A stretch of 64,000 bases of DNA from Chitinophagales bacterium. GTDB lineage: Bacteria; Bacteroidota; Bacteroidia; Chitinophagales; UBA2359. The stretch covers positions 124,001 through 188,000 of the forward strand of contig JAWKLZ010000001.1 of NCBI GenBank assembly GCA_041392475.1, written 5' to 3'. How positions within the stretch are numbered: the first letter of the stretch is position 1; every line of letters starts with the position of its first letter. Below the pieces are notes generated by a model, which was not told where the DNA came from, searched no databases, and worked only from the letters and a program-made list of their open reading frames with translations. The position numbers were made by a program, and so were the translations under genes. Below are positions 49,595 to 60,300 of this stretch, piece after piece.

Positions 49595-51022
49595 CTAAGG
49601 TTTCGCCTCCTGCTCAATCAAAATATACTCCACTCTTTTGTTTTTCCGTCTTTCCTCTGTTCCCAATGGCGCACGAGACAATGGCTTTGTACCACCATAC
49701 CCTCTTGTTTGAATACGTTTTGGGTCAATCCCATGTCTAATTAAATAAACCGTTACCGCCCTCGCCCTTGATTCTGAAAGGTTTTGATTGGGTATAGGAT
49801 CTCCAGCATAATCTGTATGACCTGCAATGATAACCCTCAATTTTTGGTTCTTTTGAAGTGTATCAACCAAGGCATTCAACTCATCATAAGAAGAAGGTTT
49901 GAGGCGATACCTATCTTTATCAAACAATATGTTTTTCAAAACAACAGGGCCACTTTGGCGAGACTTAATATTCAAAGTAGGTTTATAGCCAGTCTTATCC
50001 AGAGCGTTGTCCAACAGGGAATGTTGGTTATGCGTTTCCATGTCACTTTTTTGCAATATTGCCAATTCTCCAGTTACAATAGGATTGTTGTTTATTATTG
50101 ATTCATTTGAGTTTGTGTCCGTATTTGCAATCTGAGTTGTGCTTGTTCTGGGTTTTGGTGTAGATGCATCAGCAATAATTGGCGTATCTTTTTTAGTTGT
50201 AATAGTTGGTTTATTTATATCCACTACTTTATTGACAACTGGCTTTTTTTCAGCGTTATTGCGTGGATTGGGGACTACATTGTTGGCAAGCACAATAGGG
50301 TTGGATGGTTTGGAACTAGGTGTATTGTTTGAAGCAACAGCATTACCAGAATCGTTCAAAGGGCGGTCAAGAGGGGTATCTATGGCATACTTTTTTTGTG
50401 ACTTCATAGACAAAAAAGAAGGACCTAACAATACCAATTGTTCCTCTTCAATGTTGGTAAACAAATACTTCTGAGGAATCACTTGTTTTTTTTGTCCTTC
50501 ATACGACCAGTACAGTTCTGATTGAGCATCTTTGCTGGCTTGGTAATATTCAATACGAATTTCATAGGCTTGTCCACCCTCCAACTTTGCTTTTTTTGTG
50601 TAAGCAGAGGCTGTTTTTTCGTGCCATTCATCTATAAATGACTTGCCGTTGATGGATAGTCGAATGCCATCATCCGCCAATACAGTAAAAGTATATTCTC
50701 CGCTAATAGGGGCATACAAGTAGCCTGACCAAACGACCGAAAACTGAAAAACGTTCACCTCCACCGAAGGACTAGTGCCATTGTAATAAAAATATACTTC
50801 AGGATCGGTTCGCCTTAGCACTTCATTATCGAAGCTAGTGCCGTTGTAATAAACAGCATTCAAGCCATCACCTGTTCTTTTGTTAATATCAAAAGTTTTA
50901 CCGCTATAACTGGGGCAAGACCCCGTAAAATAGTTGTAAACTTTTTGAAAATAAGAATCTTGAGCAAGAACAGTTGTAGCACTCGCCAACAAGCAGGATA
51001 CAAATAATAGTAGTCTTTTCAT
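49595..51022 (-). CDS. PA14-domain OmpA-family outer-membrane protein
   Basis: 475 residues from ATG 51022 (MKRLLLFVSCLLASATTVLAQ signal peptide; the frame opens at 51043). A PA14 domain spans about 35-175: GLNAVYYNGTSFD, FSVVWSGYLYAPISGEYTFTVLADDGIRLSINGKSFIDEW, EIRIEYYQASKDAQSELYWSY. A Ser/Asn/Pro/Thr-rich low-complexity linker (about 215-325) precedes a C-terminal OmpA peptidoglycan-binding domain (LKNILFDKDRYRLKPSSYDELNALV, IAGHTDYAGDPIPNQNLSESRARAVTVYLI, RIQTRGYGGTKPL). PA14 domains usually bind carbohydrate. The protein probably links an outer-membrane or surface glycan to peptidoglycan. The giant adhesin gene lies upstream on the same strand, separated by a 300-bp palindromic element. 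Confidence 0.9.
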   Translation of the reverse strand: MKRLLLFVSCLLASATTVLAQDSYFQKVYNYFTGSCPSYSGKTFDINKRTGDGLNAVYYNGTSFDNEVLRRTDPEVYFYYNGTSPSVEVNVFQFSVVWSGYLYAPISGEYTFTVLADDGIRLSINGKSFIDEWHEKTASAYTKKAKLEGGQAYEIRIEYYQASKDAQSELYWSYEGQKKQVIPQKYLFTNIEEEQLVLLGPSFLSMKSQKKYAIDTPLDRPLNDSGNAVASNNTPSSKPSNPIVLANNVVPNPRNNAEKKPVVNKVVDINKPTITTKKDTPIIADASTPKPRTSTTQIANTDTNSNESIINNNPIVTGELAILQKSDMETHNQHSLLDNALDKTGYKPTLNIKSRQSGPVVLKNILFDKDRYRLKPSSYDELNALVDTLQKNQKLRVIIAGHTDYAGDPIPNQNLSESRARAVTVYLIRHGIDPKRIQTRGYGGTKPLSRAPLGTEERRKNKRVEYILIEQEAKP

Positions 51023-51051
51023 GAAAATTAAAAGTCTGTTCAATTTACCTG

Positions 51052-51350
51052 TTCTTTGACAAATATTGTGAAATGAGACTTCGGTAGCTTATCCTTTGAA
51101 AAGATTATAAGTAGTCAGCCATATTTATCTTAACAATTAAAATTTCTCAAACAACTGTTTATCAGTGTGGGTTTTCATTTTAATTGTGATTTACTACTGA
51201 ATTAAATAAAATTGAATTGAAAGTTCAATTTGCTCATAACCAAACATTTACTTCTTTTGTTTTTCGTCCAAAGTCCAAACTTTATGAAACATTAATTTTT
51301 TGCGAAAACTACCGAAGTCTTTATACACTACACACAAATTGTCAAAGAAT
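51052..51350. repeat. Large palindromic intergenic element between the OmpA and adhesin genes
   Basis: Left end TTCTTTGACAAATATTGTG (51052) with GAGACTTCGGTAGCTT, right end AAACTACCGAAGTCTTTA with CACACAAATTGTCAAAGAA. The inverted ends are about 40 bp long with few mismatches, and the interior is about 215 bp. The right end lies 4 bp before the stop codon of the adhesin gene. The interior carries a block shared with 63655-63735. No gene is supported inside. Confidence 0.65.
51223..51278 (+). repeat. 56-nt dispersed repeat, copy 1
   Basis: CAATTTGCTCATAACCAAAC followed by ATTTACTTCTTTTGTTTTTC and GTCCAAAGTCCAAACT. About three mismatches from the minus-strand copy at 63665-63720. It is preceded by a small hairpin (ATTGAA...TTCAAT). 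Confidence 0.7.
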
Positions 51351-51354
51351 CAAT

Positions 51355-54300
51355 TTACCTAATTATGGTAACGTTTCCAGCCTGTTGTTTAGTGTTTTGT
51401 CCTGCAAATTGATAACGAATTACGTAAGCATACACACCAATGGGCTGCAATTCGTCTTTGAAAGTTCCATTCCATCCCTCGGTAATGTCTTCACTTTCAA
51501 AAACTTTTTCACCCCAACGATTGAAGATGAAGAGTTGATAGGTTTCCAATTGTCCATCTGCAAGAGGTTTAAATACATCATTTATACCATCTCCATTCGG
51601 ACTAAAAGCACTTTCAACCACTACATCTAAGGACGGTACTTCTTCAACTCTCACCGTAACACTAGCCGTATTCGCACAAACTGTATTAGAATTTAAGAAA
51701 TAAGTCGTTGTAACACTTGGACTAACAGTAGGGTTAGAACAATCCAAACAACTCAAACTATTTTCATCACCCGTTGAAGACCAAATATAATCCATATTAT
51801 CATCGCCTATTGCCTCCAAAACCGTTGACTCTCCTTCAAAAATACTGGTGTTACCATCAATATCCAGCAATATCGAAGGCAAAACTGTCAATAGAAGTGA
51901 ATCTTGAACATCCGCACCACAATCATTTGAAGCAGTGATGTAAAGCGTAAATTGACCCGTATCTGGATTTACAAAATTGCTAATCAGACTCAAGGGGTCG
52001 GAAAAATTACCCAAACCGTCAGCCGACCATTGAAGATTTGCAGCACCTTGTAAAACCGCATTGAGCGAAATCGTTTCACCATCACAAATTTCTATATTTT
52101 CACCCGCATCCAAAACCAATTCATTGGTACTTACTTCAATTTCAATACTTTGACTACTGCTACAAGGTTCTGTAGTTGTGTAGGTAATCGTGAATGTGCC
52201 TACCTGCAAAACACTGCTCAAATCAAATGCCCCAGTATTCGCATCAATCACCAAACCTCCATCTGCCGAAAATACACCGCCCGCAGTTGCCACAAAATCA
52301 GGAGAAAGAATACTTATATCACCCAAGCAAAATTCAGTTGCAGTATAACTAAAAGAAGCATCGTCCATTGGATTGACAATCAACTCAAAAACCAAACGCT
52401 CACTCACACAATCATCTGCATCATTTCCCACTTCGGCATAATAAGTACCTGCTTCAACAGGCATAAACGTAAAACCTTGACCAACCGCTGTGCCTCCAAT
52501 AGCCACATCGTACCATTGCACAAAATCACCATCCACCAACATCACTTCAAAAGCAGAAATAATTTCACCTTCGCAAACTTCAATCAATTGACTCGACACT
52601 GCAATTGGTATTTGTGGAGGAGTACAGTCACAAACTGCGGTTACTTCTCCGCTTACCTCACAGCCCACAGGCGCACCCAAAACAGAGGCTCGCCAAAGCC
52701 AAGTTTCGCCATCCACAGGACTATCATTTGGAGAAGACTGCCATGTAGTTCCGTTGTCCCCTGAGTACGTAATTGCCAAACTGCCACCACAATCTACATC
52801 CAAAACCTCCAAACTACAATCTCCCACAGCCACAATGTTTTCAGGAATTGGGTAAACAGTCCATGTTACCACATTGGTTTCCGTAGGTGTGTTGGGCGTA
52901 TCCGAACAATATATTTGAAGTTTGTAGTCAAATGTTTGAGCAGTACAGCCATTGACAACTTCTGTATGAACAAAACTCAAATCATTGCTGATGACATTCC
53001 CCAAATTATCCACCCACTCTATTAGGCTTAGTTTTCCGTTGGGATCATTGAGTGTAGCAGTAAGAAGAATGTCTTCACCCGAACAAACCGAAGTACCTGG
53101 ATTGATACTCGCAATCGTTGGACATTCCGTAATCACACAATTGAAGTTAGCAGAAACAGTAGTTGAGCAGTTGTTACCCAAAGCCGTATCATTGTTTTGA
53201 ACCACAAACAACACTTCACTCATATCTCCGTCCACATCTGTTGTCACTGTATCATCGCCCACAATGCTAAAATTGGGGCAAGTGGGCACTGCTTGAACCG
53301 TACAACCGCCATTCAAAACCGTAATCGTAGCGTTCGCTTCTGGATAAAAAGTAAGGTCAAAAGTACCAGCCAAAACAGGCGTATTGGGGTTAAGGCTGCA
53401 ATAAATATTGGCAGTATAAACAAGAACCGTTGGTGCACAGCCAGTAGGTGTTTCATTGACAAGCAATGAAGTAATATCTGTTGCGACCACTGTGCCGTTC
53501 AGTACCCATTCGATTCTATCCAACGTATTGTCGGGATCGGTCAGCGTTATTTCAAGTGTTCTTTCTGCCGTTCCGCAGTCTTCAAAACTTGCAGTAGGCG
53601 CATTTGTCACCGTAGGGCAAATTTTGTTGCAGTCTTCAACCGTCAGCACAAAACTGGCTACGGTACCTTCACAGCCCGCTTCACTTTCTTCAAAAATGTC
53701 TACAACGTGTACTCCAATTGCCAAGCCAATTCCATTAAAATTCCCAATTCCCGAAGCACCTGTATCTGTCGACCAATGGAGGATACCATTTGCAGACATT
53801 GCAGTAATTGGAGTAGTCAAGGATGCGCCCAAACAAATAGTTTCATCGGTTACAATTGGAGTGGGAGGTAAGGCATTTTCGGTCAAATCAACTGCCACAA
53901 GCATACTCAAGCAGCCATTAGAGGACTGTCCTTGTACCCAATATGTTGCAGTACCTCCTATTGAAGGTGTAAAACTTACTCCTTCTGCAATAGAAGTAAT
54001 AGTGGTATCGCTGTACCAGAAATACATGTCCGTTCCATTGTCTTGTACCGTCAAATTTGGAATAGGCTCATCTTCACAATAGCTTGCTCCTGTTGCAATT
54101 GGATTGTCAGGATTGGGATGAACAATCAATTCAAAAGCCAAACGTTCACTCACACAGTCATCACCATTATTACCAACTTCAGCATAATAAATGCCCGCTT
54201 CATTCGGGGCAAATGTAAAACCTTGAGCGATAGCCATACCGTCAAAAGCTACATCGTACCACTGCACAAAATCACCATCCGCCAGCATCACTTCAAAAGT

Positions 54301-57300
54301 AGGAATAACCTCGTTTTCACAAATTTCTAACAATTGGTTCGACACTGCAATTGGCGTTTGTGGAGGCGTGCATATACAAACCGCTGTCACTTCTCCACTC
54401 ACATTGCAACCTATGGGCGCATCCACAACAGATGCCCTCCAAAGCCACATTTCACCGTCAATAGGATTGTCATTGGGCAAAGATTGCCAAGTCGTTCCGT
54501 TATCGTCTGAGTAGCTAATCGCCAAACTTCCGCCACAGTCCACATCTAGGACTTCCAAACTGCAATCACCCACTTCCACGATGTTGTCGGGAATAGGATA
54601 AACCGTCCATACCACTGAATTGCTTGCAGAAGGCACATCTAAATCATCATCACAATAAATTTGGAAAGTGTAAGTAAATGTTTGAGCATCGCAGCCATTG
54701 AAGGTTTTGGAGTCGGTGAAACTTAGGTTGGAACTGAGAATGTTGCCCAATTCGTCCACCCATTCTACTCTATTTAGTTTTCCGTTGGGGTCGCTAACCG
54801 TAGCCGATAAGTTGAAGTCTTCACCCGCACAAACCGAGCCACCCGCTCCAATACCTGCTATGGTTGGACATTCCGTTACCACACAATTGAAGTTGCCACT
54901 AAGGGTAGTTGAGCAATTGTTGCCCAAAGTGGTATCGTTGTTTTGCACCGTAAAGATTACCTCACTATTGTCACCGTCCACATCAGTTGTAAAGGTATCC
55001 TCTCCCACAATGCTGAAATTGGGGCAAGTAGGTACGGCTTGAACCGTACAGCCGCCATTCAAAACTGTAATGGTGGCATTCGCTTCTGGATAAAAAGTGA
55101 GGTCAAAAGTACCCGCCAAAATTGGCGTATTGGGGTTCAGGCTGCAAAAGACATTGACTGTATAAACAAGAACCGTTGGCGCACAACCAGTAGGATTTCT
55201 ATTGACCACCAAAGAGGTAACATCTGTTGCAACTACTCCACCATTCAATCTCCATTCGATTCTATCCAGTGTATTGTCGGGGTCGTTTAGTGTTATTTCA
55301 AGCGTTCGTTCTGCTGCTCCACAATCTTCAAAACTTGCCGTAGGCGCACTTGTCACCGTTGGGCAAACTTGACTGCAATCTTCAATAGTCAATGCAAAAC
55401 TCGCTGATGCGCTTTCACAACCCTCTAAGCTTTCTTCAAAAATCGTGACAATGTGTTCTCCAATCGCCAAACCACTGCCATCAAAACTGCCTGTACCCAT
55501 CGTGCCCGTATCTGTCGACCAACTCAAAGTGCCGTTTGCAGTGCTGGCGGTTATTGGATTAGGCAAAGTCACTCCAAAACAAATTGTTGCATCGGCTACG
55601 ATTGGCATTGGCGGATTTGGATTAATGACCAATTCAAAAGCGATGCGACTGCTCACACATTCATCGGCATTGCTTGCAGCTTGAGCATAATAAATACCTG
55701 AAACAGTGGGCGTAAATGTCAATCCTTGCGAAATTGCCGTACCGCCAACAGCCACATTGAACCATTGAATAAAATCGCCCTCGGTAAGCATTGCTTCAAA
55801 GGTAGGGATCAGTTCGTCCTCACAAATTTCAAACAACTGACTCGATACTGCAACAGGAGCTTGTGGAGGAGTACAATTACAATCTTCAACAGTTAGCAGA
55901 AAACTGCTTGAAGCACTTTCGCAACCTTCAGGGCTTTCTTCAAAAATCGTGACAATGTGTTCTCCAATTGCCAAACCACTGCCATCAAAATTGCCTGTAT
56001 CGGATGTTCCTGTATCGGTTGACCATTGAATTGAGCCGTTTGTAGTTGTTGCAGTGATTGGGTTTGACAATGTATTGCCGAAACAAATTGTTGCATCGGC
56101 AACGATTGGAGCAGGAGGAGTTTGGTTTTCGACCAAATTAACTTCCACAAAACCACTCAAACATCCATCAGGCGAAACAGCTTGTACCCAATAAGTTGCA
56201 GTGCCTCCTGTTGAAGGAGTAAATGCACTTCCTTCAAAAATAGAGATGGCATCACTTGGGTCATTGTACCAAATATAGCTGTCCACACCATTGTTGCTTA
56301 CCTCCAAAGTAGGTATAGGTTCATTACTGCAATAATTAACGCTTGCCGCAACTGGCGTAGGATTGTTCGGGCTTGGGCAATTACAATCCCAAGTGCCTGC
56401 TATAGTGATGCTTTCGCATACGCCATTGTCTTCAATGTCAAACGAAAAATCGGCATCTGCATTGAAGGTTTCAGTATAGGTTGTTCCTACAACGGGAACA
56501 TTGTTGACAATATAAGGAGTTGTTCCTCCTTCAATGGTCAGCGTGACGGTATAAGTAAGCAAATCATCTGCACAAATGGCTGTCCAAGAAGCATCTAATG
56601 GAGATATTAAGGTAGTACTTACTACATCCATACAGCCACCTTCACCTGTCCAAGTGAATGTATAATCCCCTGCTTCTGAAGCATTAAAATTTGTTGTAGG
56701 ATTGTTGGCATCGTCAAAATCAACACTGCCTCCACCTGTTGTAGTGAATGTCCATGTACCTTCGCCACTCCAAGCACTTATACCTGTTGAAGTTTGTAGC
56801 AAAGCGGTAAGGCTTTGAGTCAATCCACAATCAGCAGAAATGCTTGTTTCTGGTTGGCCATAAAAAACAACAGGCATATCATTGGAAGTGTCATAGCAAT
56901 CATTCTCGGAATCAGGGAATCCGTCTGCATCATCGTCATTGCCTGCCAAAGCGGTGATATAGTAAGTTGTGCCGTAGGACAAAATGGTTTCATCAAACGA
57001 AAACTGTCCATCTGAATTGCTCATTAAAATGTTCAAAGGGTCGCTGCCATCGTGTAGCACATACACCAAAATGTCGTTGTCATCTAAAGTAGTATTGGAA
57101 GTAGCGACTACAACATTGACATCAAAACCACAATTTTCAATGGTTTCTGATGACAAGTTTCCTGCATCTGTAGTGCAATTGCAGAAGAAGTCGTCAATCA
57201 GAATGAAAGTAAAACAAGGGCTGCTATCTGTAATCGTAAAGGTATATTCTTCTCCGCTTGGTATGGGTTGGCTGGTAAATACATTGCCGACCAAGCCGTC

Positions 57301-60300
57301 TGTGCTGCCATCCACTGAATAATTGCCATCACCTCCAATGATTTCAAAAGTAACCACAAATTGATTGTCAATACATTCGTGTTGGCGGTTGGTCACTCCA
57401 ATACCATCATAAAACGTGATTTCTACATCATCACTTACCGTACATTCGCCATTTTCGACTGTCCAAGTAAAAGTGTAAACTCCAGGTTCTGTTACGGTTG
57501 CAATGGTATTCGGATTGTCTAAGTTGGTATAACTCACTCCCGCACTTGGTACTGATGTCCAAATACCAGGCAATCCTTCGCTTGTTGCAATCAAATTGTA
57601 GTCATCATTACAGATTTCATCGTCTGTTCCAGCATCTACTACAATGCTTTCGATAAATGTCACCATCACCTCCGCCGAAGCCGTACATCCATTGTTGTCT
57701 TCCGTCCAAAAGAAAGTGTAATCTCCTGCATCTGTAATGGTTACAGTAGTATTGGAACTGTTGGTATTTCCAAATGACACTCCCGCAGAAGGATCAGCCG
57801 ACCAATTTCCTACACCGAGGCTTGGAAATGCTATCAAGTCCCAAGTTGTATTGCAGGTGCTTCCTCCAACTTCCGCAGTTGGTGTGGGATTTTGTAAAAA
57901 CGAAATAGGCGTTCCCACAGCAACAGACAAACAGTCATCGCTTAGGTCAATAACGCCACTACCATCGTCATTCCCCGCAATGGCAGAAACATAGTAGGTT
58001 GTATTGTAATTGAGAGGAGGAGTGGCATCGGTGAAAGCAAAACTTCCATTGTCGTTTTGGGCGAAAATGGTGCCGATAGAAGTACCTGTATTGGTGTGTA
58101 AAATGTAATTGAGTAAGTCGTCACCGTCTAAATTTTCGTTGCCATTGTTGGTGACGTTGATGATTTCATCCTCACATACTTGAATGGCTTGTGAAGGCAT
58201 TGTTCCTGCAAAAGTGCCGCAACTGCAGTCTTGTGTACCTTCGATTAGGATAGGGCCACATTGATTGCTATCATCCACCGAAAAACTGTAGTCTTCACCA
58301 CTTGTAATGGGGTCACTTGTAAAAGTATTGCCTACGAGTGTTCCCGCATCACCTCCTACAACGTAGTTAGTGAAGTCGCCTCCTGACAAATCGAAAGTAA
58401 CGGTATATTCCGTATTGGTGTCATTACAGGTGATATTGATATTGGAAACAGTAGGAGGTTGACTGACATATATTTCTGTATTACCAAAAAGGGTATTGTC
58501 GCAAAAAGCATCTGAAATGCTGTTCATACTGATGATGAGGTCTTGAGAAGTAGAAAAAGTGGCCACATAAGGTGAGGCTGCAATATTGACGGTGACATTG
58601 CTGAATCCATTGAAGTAGTTCAATGACCAAGGGGCTGTACCTGTTAAATCAAAGGTCAGAACCAAATCCTCACCAGAACAAATAGGGCTATTGGTGCTTA
58701 GCGTAGCACTGGGAAGTGGTTTTTCTGAAACCCATGCCCCTACATCAGCCGTACACCCGTTGCTGTCGGTGACAGTCACGATGTAGAGTCCGCCTTGATT
58801 GACGGTAATACCTTGCGAGTTTTCGTTGGTTGACCAGTTGTAGTCATTGTAGGTTTGGCTGGTACTTAGGTCAGTAGTCATACCTTCACAAAAATTCAAA
58901 GTTCCTGTAATTGTAGGATCTGGATTGCTGAGTGCATTTACTGTATAACTTGCAGTTTCGGTACAACCATTTCCGTTCGTAACAGTGACGGTGTATGTAT
59001 CTGCGGCTGTGACTGCAATGGCTTGTGTATCATCTCCGTTTGACCAATCATAGCTGTCAAAAACATCGGTAACGGATAAGTTAGCTGCACCGCCTTCACA
59101 AAAATCCTCCCCTGTAATCACAGGAGAAGGATGAAGAAAACTTTGAACTGTTATTGCATTGGTGGCAGTACATCCATCGGTATTGGTGACAGTAACGGTA
59201 TAAGTGCCTCCTGTATTGATTGATATATTTTGCCCCGCATCACCATTCGACCAATTATAAGAATTGTAGGTTTCCACGACTGCAAGCGTTGTACCGAAAT
59301 CCAAACAAAAATCGGTTCCTGTAAGCGTAGGAGAGGTGATGGAAAATTGATTGATGCTGATGTTTGCAGTGGCAGTGCAATTGTCAGCATTGGAAACGGT
59401 GACTGTGTAAGTACCACCGTTGGAAACCGTTATCATTTGGGTAGTTTCTGCTGTTGACCATACATAATTGTTGAACAGTTCGTTCACTGTCAAAACACTG
59501 GTTCCGCCTGCACAAAAATCATTACCGCTAATACTTGGGTTGGGAACAGGCAATTCATTGACGGTTACATTGCTTGTGCCTGTACATCCGTTTGAATCCG
59601 AAACGGTAACGGTATAAGTTCCTGCAATGCCAACGCTTATGTTTTGACCCGTATCGCCATTCGACCAATTGTAGCTATTGTAGTTTTCAACTACTGAAAG
59701 GGTAGTGGTAGAGCCTGTACAAAAGTCGTTGCCAGTAGTACTGGGTGTAAGTCCACTAAGTTCATTGATGGTAATGTCCGATGTTTGTGTACAGCCGTTT
59801 GCTTGCGAAACAGTAACCGTATAAGTTCCAGGAAGATTGACGGTAATGTTTTGACCTATATCTCCATTCGACCAAGTGTAGCCACTAAATGCTTCGACTA
59901 CAGATAAATTACTGTTTTGACCACTGCAAAAATCTTCCCCATTGAGGGTAAGTGAGGATAAAATAAGTTCATTGACTGTTGTCTGACCTGTTCCTGTACA
60001 GCCGCTTGCATCTGAAACGGTGACTGTGTAAGTTCCTGCAATGGTGACGCTGATGTTTTGACCGGCATCGCCATTCGACCAATTGTAGCTATTGAAGGTT
60101 TCTGCTACGGATAAATCGCCGTTTTGACCATTGCAGAAATCGCTGCCATTGACGGTTGGATTCAATGGTGGAAGTTCGTTGATGGTGACTTGCCCTGTTC
60201 CCGAACAACCACTTGCATCCGAAACTGTGACTGTGTAGGTTTCTGCAATGGTGACGCTGATATTTTGACCTGCATCCCCATTTGACCAGTTGTAAGCATC

